The notes: generated by a model not told the origin, from the letters alone. Shown: positions 50,238 through 60,338, counted from the first letter of the stretch. The stretch is 64,000 bases of DNA from an uncultured Pedobacter sp. (GCF_946480185.1 NZ_CAMLIG010000006.1:1-64000), one strand, 5' to 3'. Program-made: numbers and translations.

Positions 50238-52688
50238 ATGAAAATTCTAAAATTCGGGGGAACATCCGTAGGTTCCGTAGAAGCTTTAAAAGCCTTAACC
50301 GGCGTTGTAAAATCTAACTTAGCGCAACAAGAGCAAATTGTTGTAGTGGTTTCTGCAATGGGAGGCGTAACCAACCAGCTGCTGAAAATGGCAGAAGATG
50401 CTATTGACGGAAAGGATTTTTCTACGGCTTTGGCAACGTTAGAAAAAAGACATTTCACGGTGGTAAAAGAACTGGTTGATCTGCAACAGCAAAATCAGGT
50501 AATTACAAAACTTAAACTCTATTTTCAGGCTCTCGAAGATGTTTTAAACGGCGTTGCTGCGTTAAAAGAGCTGAGTCCAAAAACTAAAGATACTGTTTTA
50601 AGCTTTGGCGAAAAAAGTTCGGCTTTTATGATTAGCCGTATATTGAGGACTATCAAACCAGAAACTGAATTTTTAGACGCTTCAACACTTATAAAAACTG
50701 ATGATACTTTTGGAAATGCTAAAATAGATTTTAACCAAACCAATCATCTGGTTCAGGATTATTTTGAACATCAAAAAAACAATTTGGTAGTTGTAACCGG
50801 ATTTATTGCCAGCAACAGCAACAATCAAATTACCACTTTAGGCCGTGGCGGAAGCGATTATACCGCAGCGGTTATTGGGGCGGCCTTAAACGTAAAGCAA
50901 ATTGAAATTTGGACAGACGTAAACGGAATGATGACCGCAGATCCTCGCAGAGTGAAGAAAGCTTTTTCTATGGAAGAACTTTCTTATACCGAAGCTATGG
51001 AGCTGTCATTTTTTGGCGCAAAAGTTATTTATCCGCCAACCATGATTCCTGCGTTTTTAAAAATGATTCCAATTGTTATTAAAAACACTTTTGAGCCAGA
51101 ATTTGAAGGCACTTTTATCAGACATGATTTAAAACCTTCAAAAACTACCATCAGAGGAATCTCTTCTGTAGATCATATCAGTATTGTTAACATCCAAGGT
51201 AGCGGAATGGTGGGCAAAGCAGGCTTTAGCGGCCGTTTGTTCTCCCTGCTTTCACGCGAGCAGGTAAACATCATTTTAATTACCCAATCATCTTCAGAGC
51301 ATTCCATCACTTTTGCGGTTAATCCGGAGGATGCTTTAAAAGCGAAAGCTTTAATTGAACATGAATTTGAGCTTGAATTACTGGCCGTTAAATTAGAGCC
51401 TGTAAAAATTGAGACCGATCTTTCTGTGTTGGCCATCGTTGGCGAAAACATGAAGAAAACGCCCGGAATTTCAGGCAAACTGTTTAATGCCTTAGGCCGT
51501 AATGGCGTAAACGTAGTGGCTATTGCACAAGGCTCGTCAGAATTTAACATTTCGGTAATTATCCCAAATGAAGATTTATCAAAAGCTTTAAACGCCGTAC
51601 ACGATGCTTTTTTTGCAGAACTGCAGAAAACACTGAACGTTTTTGTAGTTGGCGTGGGTAATATTAGTAAAGAGCTGTTGAACCAAATTAAAGGACACAA
51701 AGATTTTTTGGCAAAAAACAATTTAATCAATATCCAAATTTTAGGCTTAATCAACACCAAAAAAATGTTGATTGATGCTAACGGAATTGATTTAAATAAT
51801 TACCAAGATGCTTTGGCTAATGCCAATGAAGAAGCGGATTTAGCAAAATTTGTTGCTAAAATGAAAGGCTTAAATTTGCCTAACTGTGTTTTTGTGGATA
51901 ACACCGCCAGTCCAAATCCCTCTACATTTTACAAAGAAGTTTTTGAAGCCAGTATTTCTGTGGTGACTTGTAATAAAATTGCCAATTCGGGTAAATATGC
52001 CGCTTTCGCTGAGTTGAAAGAAACCGCTCAAAAACATGGCGTTGATTTTTATTACGAAACCAACGTTGGTGCCGGCTTGCCGATTATCAAAACATTGAAC
52101 GATTTGATCATTAGCGGTGATAAAATCACAAAAATTGAAGCCATTTTATCGGGAACTATTTCTTTTATATTCAACAATTTTAAAGGCGATGCCAATTTTC
52201 ACGATGTGGTAAAAATGGCACAGGAAAAAGGTTATACAGAACCAGATCCTCGTGACGATTTGGGAGGTGTGGATTTTATGCGTAAAATGTTAATTTTGGC
52301 CCGTAACGCAGGTTTTAAAATTGAAGCAGAGGACGTAAAATTAGGTGCAATAATTCCGGAAAGCTGTGCAAAAGCAAGAAGCGTTGATGATTTTTATCAA
52401 GAGCTAAAAAATGAGAACGCTTATTTTGAGCAGCTAAAAAATGATGCTGCAAAAGCCGGAAAAGTATTGCGCTATATTGGGAAGCTGGAAGACGGAAAAG
52501 TGGAGATTGGAATGCAATCCGTTGGTGCTGACCATCCTTTCTATAGCCTGTCTGGCAGTGACAATATCATCGCTTTTACCACAGAACGTTACAATGAAAC
52601 CCAAATGGTGGTAAAAGGTCCGGGTGCCGGTGCTGCGGTAACCGCTGCCGGAGTTTTCTCTGATTTAGTGAAGGTAGGGGCTAAATAA
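50238..52688 (+). CDS. thrA: Bifunctional aspartokinase/homoserine dehydrogenase
   Basis: Carries the first and third steps from aspartate toward threonine: aspartate to aspartyl phosphate and aspartate semialdehyde to homoserine. The N-terminal aspartokinase begins MKILKFGGTSVGSVEALKAL and spans about residues 1-290; two ACT domains cover about 310-455 (LITQSSSEHSITFAV, VAIAQGSSEFNISVI); homoserine dehydrogenase runs from about 465 (VFVVGVGNISKELL) with the catalytic region ATVKYYETNVGAGLPI-like block and DDLGGVDFMRKMLILAR. The 816-aa length equals that of E. coli ThrA. It leads thrA-thrB-thrC and has its own attenuator. Confidence 0.97.
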   Translation: MKILKFGGTSVGSVEALKALTGVVKSNLAQQEQIVVVVSAMGGVTNQLLKMAEDAIDGKDFSTALATLEKRHFTVVKELVDLQQQNQVITKLKLYFQALEDVLNGVAALKELSPKTKDTVLSFGEKSSAFMISRILRTIKPETEFLDASTLIKTDDTFGNAKIDFNQTNHLVQDYFEHQKNNLVVVTGFIASNSNNQITTLGRGGSDYTAAVIGAALNVKQIEIWTDVNGMMTADPRRVKKAFSMEELSYTEAMELSFFGAKVIYPPTMIPAFLKMIPIVIKNTFEPEFEGTFIRHDLKPSKTTIRGISSVDHISIVNIQGSGMVGKAGFSGRLFSLLSREQVNIILITQSSSEHSITFAVNPEDALKAKALIEHEFELELLAVKLEPVKIETDLSVLAIVGENMKKTPGISGKLFNALGRNGVNVVAIAQGSSEFNISVIIPNEDLSKALNAVHDAFFAELQKTLNVFVVGVGNISKELLNQIKGHKDFLAKNNLINIQILGLINTKKMLIDANGIDLNNYQDALANANEEADLAKFVAKMKGLNLPNCVFVDNTASPNPSTFYKEVFEASISVVTCNKIANSGKYAAFAELKETAQKHGVDFYYETNVGAGLPIIKTLNDLIISGDKITKIEAILSGTISFIFNNFKGDANFHDVVKMAQEKGYTEPDPRDDLGGVDFMRKMLILARNAGFKIEAEDVKLGAIIPESCAKARSVDDFYQELKNENAYFEQLKNDAAKAGKVLRYIGKLEDGKVEIGMQSVGADHPFYSLSGSDNIIAFTTERYNETQMVVKGPGAGAAVTAAGVFSDLVKVGAK

Positions 52689-52728
52689 AGTTTAAAGTAA
52701 AAAGTTCAAAGTAGAAAGTTTTACTGCG
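52687..52728. repeat. Three 14-bp tandem units at the thrA stop
   Basis: AAAGTTTAAAGTAA, AAAGTTCAAAGTAG and AAAGTTTTACTGCG follow each other without gap, starting within the thrA stop codon. Related degenerate tracts occur elsewhere in the window. Confidence 0.75.
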
Positions 52729-52754
52729 AACTTTATAATAAATTTAATGTCAGC

Positions 52755-52770
52755 CTGAGCGGAGTCGAAG
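52755..52770. repeat. Half copy of the CTGAGCGGAGTCGAAG palindrome
   Basis: One 16-nt arm identical to 9237-9252 with no partner arm nearby. It lies in the thrA-thrB gap. Confidence 0.6.
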
Positions 52771-52788
52771 GCAACCACAAAACAAACA

Positions 52789-52823
52789 AGTCCTTCTCTC
52801 TCGAAGAAGGATTTAGGATGAGG
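52789..52823. repeat. CCTTCTC...GAAGAAGGATTTAGG hairpin element
   Basis: CCTTCT and AGAAGG pair across a short loop, then ATTTAGGATGAGG runs up to the thrB start. This resembles a CTCC...GGAG.ATTTAGG.GAGG palindrome commonly dispersed in Bacteroidota (recalled, not searched). The AGGATGAGG end may supply or modify the thrB ribosome site. Confidence 0.55.
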
Positions 52824-52827
52824 CATA

Positions 52828-53760
52828 ATGAAAAAAGAATCGATCAAAGTTTTTGCCCCTGCAACTGTTGCAAATGTTGTATGCGGATTTGATATTTTAG
52901 GTTTTGCAGTTAACGAGCCCGGCGACGAGCTGTTTATGGAAACGTGTGACAAGCCCGGAGTAAATATTATAGCCATTGAGGGAGATGGAGGTAAATTGCC
53001 TTTAGATCCTCAAAAAAACACGGTAAGCGCCAGTGTAATAAGTTTATTAAAACACTTAGGACGGCAAGACGTTGGTTTTAATCTAAAGCTGACCAAGAAA
53101 ATGCCGATGGGAAGCGGTTTAGGGTCGAGCTCGGCAAGTGCTGTGGCAGGTTTATTTGCTGCAAATGAGTTATTAGGTCGTCCTTTGACTAAGTTGGAGC
53201 TTTTGCCTTTTGCGATGGAAGGTGAAGCTTTAGCCTGTGGCCACGGCCACGCAGATAATGTTGCGCCAGCCCTGTTTGGCGGTTTTACATTGATAAAAAG
53301 TTACGAACCTTTAGAAGTGATTGCTTTGCCCGTTCCCAAATTGTTTTGTGCATTGCTTTATCCGCATGTGGATGTGCCAACGCGTGATGCCCGCCAAATT
53401 ATCCGCTCAAAAGTTTTGTTAAAAGACGCGGTAACGCAGTGGGGAAATATTGCGGGTTTGGTAAGCTCGCTTTATACTCACGATTACGATTTGTTAGGCC
53501 GTTGTTTAAAAGATGTAATTGTGGAACCCATCCGTTCCATTTTAATTCCAGAGTTTGACCACATGAAAGCTTACGCCATGGAAAACGGCGCTTTAGGTTT
53601 TGGCATTTCGGGATCGGGACCAACGGTTTTTTCACTTTACCGCTCGCCGGATGATGCACAAAAAGTATTAACTAATTTGCAAATAATGTTAGCCGACAAA
53701 GGCATTAAAAGCAATATTTATTTATCAGAAATTAACGAGACTGGACCAGTGGTGCTTTAG
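52828..53760 (+). CDS. thrB: Homoserine kinase
   Basis: Phosphorylates homoserine with ATP. The GHMP motif is KKMPMGSGLGSSSASAVAGLFA near residues 90-111. The 310-aa length matches. The start is MKKESIKVFAPATVANVVCG; the ATG follows GGATGAGGCATA. It is second in the thr operon, 139 bp after thrA. Confidence 0.96.
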   Translation: MKKESIKVFAPATVANVVCGFDILGFAVNEPGDELFMETCDKPGVNIIAIEGDGGKLPLDPQKNTVSASVISLLKHLGRQDVGFNLKLTKKMPMGSGLGSSSASAVAGLFAANELLGRPLTKLELLPFAMEGEALACGHGHADNVAPALFGGFTLIKSYEPLEVIALPVPKLFCALLYPHVDVPTRDARQIIRSKVLLKDAVTQWGNIAGLVSSLYTHDYDLLGRCLKDVIVEPIRSILIPEFDHMKAYAMENGALGFGISGSGPTVFSLYRSPDDAQKVLTNLQIMLADKGIKSNIYLSEINETGPVVL

Positions 53761-53880
53761 TTGGTTAGTAAATAGTTGGTTAGGTTGTTAGGCTTTTCAA
53801 ACGTTTGTAAAGCCCAACCACCGGACAAACTAACCAACTAACCACCCAGCCAACTAACCACCGAACAAACTAACCAACTA
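53761..53880. repeat. ACTAACCA/TTGGTTAG hairpin-repeat in the thrB-thrC gap
   Basis: AGTTGGTTAG (53774-53783) is complementary to CTAACCAACT at 53830-53839 and again at 53870-53879. The 16-mer ACAAACTAACCAACTA occurs twice, 40 bp apart (53825, 53865). An inner stem GGCTTT/AAAGCC (53791-53796/53809-53814) suggests a large imperfect hairpin. No T-run follows, so the gap should be transcribed through. Confidence 0.75.
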
Positions 53881-53884
53881 CACA

Positions 53885-55186
53885 ATGAAACTATACTCCA
53901 CCAAAAACCACGATTTATCAGTTGATTTAGAAACCGCTGTTTTTAATAGCCTTCCGGCTGATAAAGGTTTGTATATGCCTACTATTTTACCACCAATTGA
54001 TCCAATTTTAATGGCAGGCTGGGATAAAAAATCATTACCCGAAATTGCTTTCGATGTAGCTTATACTTTGTTGAAAGATGATATTTCTGCGGAAGATTTA
54101 AAAGCAATTATTGATGAAGCCGCAAATTTTGATGCGCCTTTATATCCTTTACAGGACGACACGTTTGTTTTGGAACTTTTCCACGGACCTTCTTTGGCCT
54201 TTAAAGACTTTGGCGGGCGGTTTATGAGCCGAATGATGGCTCATTTTCTTAAAAAAGAACAAAAAGAAATTCAAATTTTGGTGGCTACTTCTGGAGATAC
54301 AGGCGGAGCGGTTGCTTTAGGATTTTTAAATGTTCCGGGTATTAAGGTGACAATTTTATATCCGAAAGGAAAAGTGAGTTTGATTCAAGAATTGCAGTTA
54401 ACCACCAACGGAAACAACATTGAAGCAATTGCCATTGACGGAACTTTTGATGATTGCCAAGCTTTGGTAAAAAAAGCTTTTCATGATGAGCAACTGAATA
54501 CAAAACTGAATTTAACTTCGGCAAATTCTATCAACATCAGCCGTTTGATTCCCCAGATGTTTTATTATGCAAATACTTACGCCAAACTTAAAAATGAGTT
54601 TAAGGATTTGGTATTTGTAACCCCAAGCGGAAACTTTGGTAATATTGCAGCCGGGATGATTGCTTACAAAATGGGTTTACCCGTTAAAAAGTTTATTGCG
54701 GCAACCAACAGTAATGATATTGTTCCGCAGTATTTAGCTAGCGGACAATACAATCCTCGCCCTTCTGTACAAACTTTGGCCAACGCAATGGACGTTGGTG
54801 ACCCAAGTAATTTTGTCCGCATTCTGGATATGTTTGACAACAATATAGAGAAGCTAAAACAGATGTTGAGCGCTTACGCATACAACGATGAGCAAATTAA
54901 GCAGGCAATTACCGAAGTTTACAACGCCAAACAATATGTACTTTGTCCTCATACCGCAACTGGTTATTTGGCGGTTAAAGATTTGAAAGAAATTACATCG
55001 GTAAACGAAAAAACAGCTTACATCATTTTAGCAACAGCTCATCCATGTAAATTCCCCGATGTTTTTGAGGAATTGAATATTAAGTATGATGAACCCGCAC
55101 AGGTAGCAGAACTTTATAAAAAGGAAAAGCACCAGGTAGAGATGGGAAATAGTTTTGAGGAGTTTAAGCAGTTTTTGTTGGGATAA
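53885..55186 (+). CDS. thrC: Threonine synthase
   Basis: PLP enzyme converting phosphohomoserine to threonine. The PLP lysine motif is FHGPSLAFKDFGGRFMSRMMA near residues 98-118, with ATSGDTGGAVALGF and NSINISRLIPQMFYY typical. The 433-aa length fits the type I family. Last gene of the thr operon. Confidence 0.97.
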   Translation: MKLYSTKNHDLSVDLETAVFNSLPADKGLYMPTILPPIDPILMAGWDKKSLPEIAFDVAYTLLKDDISAEDLKAIIDEAANFDAPLYPLQDDTFVLELFHGPSLAFKDFGGRFMSRMMAHFLKKEQKEIQILVATSGDTGGAVALGFLNVPGIKVTILYPKGKVSLIQELQLTTNGNNIEAIAIDGTFDDCQALVKKAFHDEQLNTKLNLTSANSINISRLIPQMFYYANTYAKLKNEFKDLVFVTPSGNFGNIAAGMIAYKMGLPVKKFIAATNSNDIVPQYLASGQYNPRPSVQTLANAMDVGDPSNFVRILDMFDNNIEKLKQMLSAYAYNDEQIKQAITEVYNAKQYVLCPHTATGYLAVKDLKEITSVNEKTAYIILATAHPCKFPDVFEELNIKYDEPAQVAELYKKEKHQVEMGNSFEEFKQFLLG

Positions 55187-55236
55187 TTAGTCAATTACGC
55201 GAAGATCAGTAAATTATAAATAAACCCAAAGAATAG

Positions 55237-55263
55237 CGGAGTCGAATTGAAGCTTCGACTCCG
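55237..55263. repeat. Shortened CGGAGTCGAA hairpin
   Basis: CGGAGTCGAA (55237-55246) and TTCGACTCCG (55254-55263) form a 10-bp stem with a 7-nt loop, followed by GTCAGCCCGACA. It is a relative of the palindrome at 9237-9287 and may end thr operon transcription, though T residues are lacking. Confidence 0.65.
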
Positions 55264-55307
55264 GTCAGCCCGACAAAAAACTAATCCGTTAAAACGCCCA
55301 GTTTTTT

Positions 55308-58037
55308 TTAGTCGCGATGGTGGCGATAACCACTATCACCGTTCATGTTATCCGGTACGGTGCTATTTCCAGCAAATTTAGAGAAGTTGAAAGTGAAACT
55401 CAACATAAAATATCTTGCCAAGCGGTTACTTTGTGATAGAGTTGAAGTATTTCCGGTTGCGATATAAGAAAGACTGGTGCTTTGGTTCAATATATCATAA
55501 GCCTGAAGTTTAAACGACGCCTTTTTCCCTTTTAAAAACTGTTTCTCTAAATAACTGTTGATGATTAAGGGGTTAGTGCTGATACTGCTATAACCACTGT
55601 TAAAAGTTTTATCTAAGGTGCCACCAAAAATCCAAGTTTTTAAGAAGTAAATTTTGGTATCCACATTAAAACCTACCGAGTTTACTTCGGTATTTGCTTT
55701 TACATTTAAGGTATTTGCATTCTTGCTGTAAGTGTAAGTACCTTCTGGCGTAAACTCAAACCAGTCAACAGGGTTAATCAGTACTCCTATACGTTGACTT
55801 AAAATCAGGTTTTTGCCGGTGTTTTTTTGATTATCGATAAATGAAATGTTATTGTTATAAATAGCAGAACCTCTAAACCTTAACACATATTTTTTCTCTT
55901 GGAAAGGTTTCGAGAAAGCGTAGAAACCGTTTACGTTATAATAGCCATCTGTATTTAAATACCTGTTTTCCCGCAAAACTGTTGAATCTGTAGAATAAGG
56001 AAAACTAATGGTGTTGGTTACAATTTTATCTTTGGTGCTGCTATAAGAGATATTAGTAAACAATACGTTTTGGGTTGCAAAATCGAAGTTCGCATATCTA
56101 ATGCGCATGCTATTTGTAAATTCCGGACTTAAATTAGGATTACCAGTTACATAAAAGTTTTTGTTTGATTCGTCTGTTATCGGTTGCAACTGGCTATAAT
56201 CAGGCTGGTTGCTTTGTCCGTCATACCTAAAACTTAATTCTCTGGTTTTAGAGAATTTATAGCTAAATCTTGCACTTGGAAAAAGGTTGGTCATGCTCTT
56301 ATCCGGCACTCCTGCGTTACTCTTAAGTAATGCGGGCTGTGCAGAAAAACCCAAACTATAGTTGTATTTTTTTTCGTTTACACGATAGTTAAGCCCAAAT
56401 TTATTGGTGATATAATCAAATTGGTACTGGTTGCTTTGCGTGGGGTCTAAAATTGGCGTACCGCCATCAATTTTTGTGCTCTCTACCCGTCTATCGTTGT
56501 CTGTCCGGGCAAAACCATACCTATAATTAAATTCCAAGTTTTTTGTAGCCGTAAGCGGTTCTTGGTACGATAGCGTTAACCCCACATTGTCATTTTTATT
56601 ATCGCCATAAATGAGTTGCTTCTGGTAACTTTCAATTTGACTGTTTTGCGTATTGTCTGTTGAGTTATACAGGTAATCTTGATTTTGATTGGTTGAGGAT
56701 GAGTTCAAATCCGCATTGAACGAGAGATTTCTTGCTTTTGCACCAAACCTATGGTTGTATAAAATTTCTGCACCATAGTTTGGCAAGGTATAATCGTTAA
56801 GCGCTCTTGAAGTTCCAACGGACGAAGTTTTTGCCGTACTGATATCAAAATTTGTAAAAGTATTGCCGTTATTGTTGTTGTACCTAAAGTTTGGATTTAT
56901 CTTAAGGTAATTTAAACTGTCTATTTTATATTCAATATTAAAATCAAAACGGTGACCATTTGTTGTGGTACTTGCATCAATATAATTATTGTTATAGAAA
57001 GTATTGTCTTGGGTTAAAATGGTTTGTAAGCTTTTGCTATTTGTAGTATTGTCATTATTAGAAAAACTATAACTACCGTAAGCGGTTATTTTTTTCCCCC
57101 AGCTGTCTCTGTAATTAAAACCAATAGAGTTCACGTTGGTTAATCCATCGCCACCACTAGCATTTGAACCGCCTCTTCTTCTGCCTCCACCTGTATTGGT
57201 TAAATTGAAAATATTGGCGTTGGTATTGTTAAAGTTGGCCAATAAAGCCAACTGCCTATCGTTGTTAAAGCTTGCAGTAAATACAGAGGCTTGGTAACGG
57301 CTATCATTTCCGCCGCCAATAGCCCCTCTTGATAAAAAGCCTTTGTTTTTGTCTTCCCTAATGGTAAAGTTTAAAATTTTGTCAGCATCGCCATCTTTAA
57401 CACCAGTAATGTTTGCTTGGTCGCCGTAATCATCAATTACCTGTACATTTTTAATTACATCTGCGGGTAATTGTTGTGTTGCTGTTTTAACATCGCCACC
57501 AAAGAAATCTTTTCCGTTGATACGGATTTTAGTAATTGCTTTACCTTGCGCTGTAACGTTTCCGTCCTTATCAACCTCCACTCCGGGTAATTTTTTCAGC
57601 AAATCCTCGGCTAAAGCATTTTCTTTTAGCTTGTACATATCTGCCCTATATTGTAAAGTATCTTCCTTTACCGTAACTTCCGGTGTTCCATTAATTACCA
57701 CTTCATTTAGCATTCTGTTGTCATTTGTTAAGATGATAGAACCTAAATTTTTCACCGTAACATTTGGGTCTACTACAACTTGTTTTTTTAAGTTTTGATA
57801 ACCTAAAGAACTGATGCTAAGTGTAAACTGGTTCGATTTCACATTTTTAAACGCGAAAGTACCATCTACATTTGTACTTGTTAAAACAGTGTCTGTGGCA
57901 GTAGTTAATTTAACAGCTGCGCCAATTACCGATAATTTTGTGCTGTCTGTTACAGTTCCTTTTACAGTTATAGAGGTTTGGGCTTTCGTCAGGTAAGTGC
58001 AGAGAACTAAAAGGCAGAGTGTCGTGATTTTTTTCAT
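55308..58037 (-). CDS. Outer-membrane beta-barrel family protein (OMP_b-brl_3)
   Basis: A 909-residue TonB-receptor-like outer-membrane protein. The signal peptide (about 1-20) is followed by a carboxypeptidase-like regulatory domain (about 22-110), a plug-like domain (KKLPGVEVDKDGNVTAQGKA) and a large barrel with the OMP_b-brl_3 signature. The plug contains AITKIRINGKDFFGGD. Length and layout fit a family that is common in Bacteroidota and of mostly unknown substrate; some act in peptide or metal uptake. It is followed on the same strand by the LytTR pair, about 180 bp upstream in transcription. Confidence 0.88.
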   Translation of the reverse strand: MKKITTLCLLVLCTYLTKAQTSITVKGTVTDSTKLSVIGAAVKLTTATDTVLTSTNVDGTFAFKNVKSNQFTLSISSLGYQNLKKQVVVDPNVTVKNLGSIILTNDNRMLNEVVINGTPEVTVKEDTLQYRADMYKLKENALAEDLLKKLPGVEVDKDGNVTAQGKAITKIRINGKDFFGGDVKTATQQLPADVIKNVQVIDDYGDQANITGVKDGDADKILNFTIREDKNKGFLSRGAIGGGNDSRYQASVFTASFNNDRQLALLANFNNTNANIFNLTNTGGGRRRGGSNASGGDGLTNVNSIGFNYRDSWGKKITAYGSYSFSNNDNTTNSKSLQTILTQDNTFYNNNYIDASTTTNGHRFDFNIEYKIDSLNYLKINPNFRYNNNNGNTFTNFDISTAKTSSVGTSRALNDYTLPNYGAEILYNHRFGAKARNLSFNADLNSSSTNQNQDYLYNSTDNTQNSQIESYQKQLIYGDNKNDNVGLTLSYQEPLTATKNLEFNYRYGFARTDNDRRVESTKIDGGTPILDPTQSNQYQFDYITNKFGLNYRVNEKKYNYSLGFSAQPALLKSNAGVPDKSMTNLFPSARFSYKFSKTRELSFRYDGQSNQPDYSQLQPITDESNKNFYVTGNPNLSPEFTNSMRIRYANFDFATQNVLFTNISYSSTKDKIVTNTISFPYSTDSTVLRENRYLNTDGYYNVNGFYAFSKPFQEKKYVLRFRGSAIYNNNISFIDNQKNTGKNLILSQRIGVLINPVDWFEFTPEGTYTYSKNANTLNVKANTEVNSVGFNVDTKIYFLKTWIFGGTLDKTFNSGYSSISTNPLIINSYLEKQFLKGKKASFKLQAYDILNQSTSLSYIATGNTSTLSQSNRLARYFMLSFTFNFSKFAGNSTVPDNMNGDSGYRHHRD

Positions 58038-58219
58038 TATATTATTGTGTTGTAACGATAACCAATTGCTTTGTCTATTGTTTTATGAATTTTGACGCTG
58101 GCAACTGTTTTTGTGATAATCTGAAATTCCGCGAGTATAGGAACTAACTCCGCGGTTTCAAAGTCTTTTCTACCTAAAGGGATAAAAAGTAGATGAAACT
58201 GACTTTAATTGGGATTTAA

Positions 58220-58936
58220 TTAGAGATTTTTCTGATTGATATGTTGTAAGAGCGCATCACGATAGTGATCTGTCACCGAAATTTCTTTGGTTGGAAGGAT
58301 AATGTGATTTCTTTTAAACGCCGTCATGTGGTTTAACGATACGATATATGACTTATGTACCCGCATAAAATCTTTTATAGGCAATTTTTCTTCGAGATAG
58401 CGCATAGTTAAACGCGTGATAATGGGCTTGCTGTTGTTTATTAAATAAATTTTAATATAATCTTTAAGCCCTTCAATATATTCTATTTCGTCAATTTTTA
58501 TTTTAATGTTGGCATAGTCTGCGTTAACAAACAAATAATCCTGATTTGCACTGCTGCTAATTACTGGGACGTTGCGTAAATTGAATAAATCCCGGGCTTT
58601 ATTTGCAGCTTTTAAAAAACGTTCTAAAGCAACCGGTTTTAGTAAATAGTCCACTACTTCCAGCTCAAATCCTTCTAAAGCATATTTCTCATACGCGGTA
58701 ACTAAAATCACCATTGGCGATTTACCCGTGAGGCTTTTTAGCATTTGTAAGCCACTTAAGCCCGGCATCTGGATATCCAAAAAGATCAGATCAATGCGTT
58801 CGGTTTTTATATACTCTAACGCCTGAAGAGCATTTTTACAGCAGGCAATTAAATTTAAAAACGGAAGAGATTTAATATTGTCCTCCATAAGCTCTCTTGC
58901 TAAATGCTCATCATCAACAACTAAACAATTAATCAT
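58220..58936 (-). CDS. LytTR family response regulator
   Basis: A 238-residue regulator. The receiver domain ([11 protein letters not shown] to about residue 120) has the phospho-acceptor Asp54 in IFLDIQMPG, and the C-terminal LytTR domain (about 135-238, [16 protein letters not shown]) binds DNA. I start at the ATG at 58936; a TTG three codons earlier is also in frame. The start overlaps the kinase stop by 8 nt. The likely output target is unknown; a nearby candidate is the barrel gene at 55308. Confidence 0.93.
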   Translation of the reverse strand: MINCLVVDDEHLARELMEDNIKSLPFLNLIACCKNALQALEYIKTERIDLIFLDIQMPGLSGLQMLKSLTGKSPMVILVTAYEKYALEGFELEVVDYLLKPVALERFLKAANKARDLFNLRNVPVISSSANQDYLFVNADYANIKIKIDEIEYIEGLKDYIKIYLINNSKPIITRLTMRYLEEKLPIKDFMRVHKSYIVSLNHMTAFKRNHIILPTKEISVTDHYRDALLQHINQKNL

Positions 58937-59951
58937 GTTTTTCAAGTTTTAGCATTACTCTATATTTTTCTCCGGTATCGGTAATATTTAGCTGATAAGT
59001 TTTTCGGTAAAGTAGCTCCAATCTTCGTTTGGTATTAACTAGACCAATTCCAGAACTGTTGTCCTTTGTATCTGTATTCGGCGCAATGTCATTCTCTACC
59101 TCAAAAGTAAGGTAGTCCTCAAAAACCGCGAGTTTGATATCTATTTTGGCTTTCTCCAACGTACCCATTCCGTGTTTAAAGGCATTTTCAACAAAAGGAA
59201 TCAAAATCATGGGTTCAAGCTGAAAGCTATCGGTGTCTCCACTAACGCTAAACAGCACATCTACATCTTCACCAAATCTCAATTTTTGCAAGTCTATGTA
59301 ACCTTGCAAATAGCCTATTTCTTGTTTAACAGGTATTTTGTTTTCGTTCCCCTCATACAACATATATCTCAATAGTGCAGATAATTGCAATAACGCGGGC
59401 TCCATTTTATCGCTTTTTTTGCGGGCTAAGGACACTAAATTGTTTAACACATTAAACATAAAGTGAGGGCTAACCTGCGAGCGTAAAAAACTCAGTTCGG
59501 TTTTTAGGTTCTCTGTCTCCCGTTCTTTTGTAACCTTTTGATTTTTAAAATGGTCAACAATGATGCGGTAACTGCAACTAATGCCTACAATAAAAATGTA
59601 ACCAAATAAATCAGTGAAAATAGATTTTTTCCATCGCTTTTTCGATGGAAAAATATCGGTTTCTATGTATCTAGAAATAAAATATGCAACTGCTATGGTC
59701 AACAAAAGCATAAGCAGGTAAAATACCCAGTTGTGCTTTTTAAAAATAACCGGAAAAAGATAGTAAGCATTGATGTAAAATATGCAGATCAATAAAAAAT
59801 TGTTGATCAGCATCCGATAAATAAAATTATCGGAAAGGCTTCCGGATGGACTATTGAATTTAAAAAGAAGAGCAGGTAAAAGCAACATACACCAAAAAGC
59901 AATATGCAGAGCTGTTAAAGAAATATTTAAGCTTTTTATGTTGGTTTTCAA
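58929..59951 (-). CDS. LytS-like membrane sensor histidine kinase
   Basis: A 340-residue kinase of the His_kinase/LytS class. Four membrane helices occupy about residues 12-130, followed by the phospho-acceptor His163 in [21 protein letters not shown], and a HATPase-like end with [11 protein letters not shown] and [18 protein letters not shown]. The frame begins with TTG at 59951, after an in-frame TAG. It partners the LytTR regulator. Confidence 0.92.
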   Translation of the reverse strand: MKTNIKSLNISLTALHIAFWCMLLLPALLFKFNSPSGSLSDNFIYRMLINNFLLICIFYINAYYLFPVIFKKHNWVFYLLMLLLTIAVAYFISRYIETDIFPSKKRWKKSIFTDLFGYIFIVGISCSYRIIVDHFKNQKVTKERETENLKTELSFLRSQVSPHFMFNVLNNLVSLARKKSDKMEPALLQLSALLRYMLYEGNENKIPVKQEIGYLQGYIDLQKLRFGEDVDVLFSVSGDTDSFQLEPMILIPFVENAFKHGMGTLEKAKIDIKLAVFEDYLTFEVENDIAPNTDTKDNSSGIGLVNTKRRLELLYRKTYQLNITDTGEKYRVMLKLEKHD

Positions 59952-60063
59952 GTTATTAATCTATTTAGTTTTAACAAAAGAACAATTCAATAACACAGTA
60001 AACAACAAAATAGGCTTAATGTGTCATATTATTAGACCAAAAGGCTAAAAATAGCTATAAAAA

Positions 60064-60098
60064 AAATACCCGACCTCACGTTCTGAGGGCGGGTATTT
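60064..60098 (-). terminator. Orphan terminator
   Basis: AAATACCCG and CGGGTATTT (60064-60072/60090-60098) with an inner CCTCA/TGAGG stem; on the minus strand it is followed by seven T. No gene on that strand lies to its right before 60339, so it has no known transcript. Confidence 0.7.
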
Positions 60099-60157
60099 TA
60101 CACAATAAAACTTAGAAAAGATTTGTAACCCGGAATTTAACCTGTTACCAAACCTTT

Positions 60158-60180
60158 TGTAGCCTTAGCACAAGGCTACA
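60158..60180. ncRNA. Possible small RNA hairpin
   Basis: TGTAGCCTT (60158-60166) and AAGGCTACA (60172-60180) form a 9-bp stem with a 5-nt loop, upstream (on the minus strand) of the orphan terminator at 60064. Together they could be a short minus-strand RNA. No promoter box was found, so this is a guess. Confidence 0.35.
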
Positions 60181-60338
60181 CAGGTGTATACGATAAAAGT
60201 TAAAATAGGTTTTTAAATTCTAAAATAAAAGTATAAATAATTTTTTAATAAATAACATCCACAGGAAAATAGCTCTTGTTTTGAAAGGCAGTTTATAACT
60301 GGATTTTTTTTAAACTTTTTGTAATCAAATCCGTATTA

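Noticed and set aside
51173..51760. 195-residue minus-strand frame inside thrA
   Set aside because: It lies fully antisense to conserved ACT and homoserine dehydrogenase sequence and is serine/leucine-rich, as shadow frames are.
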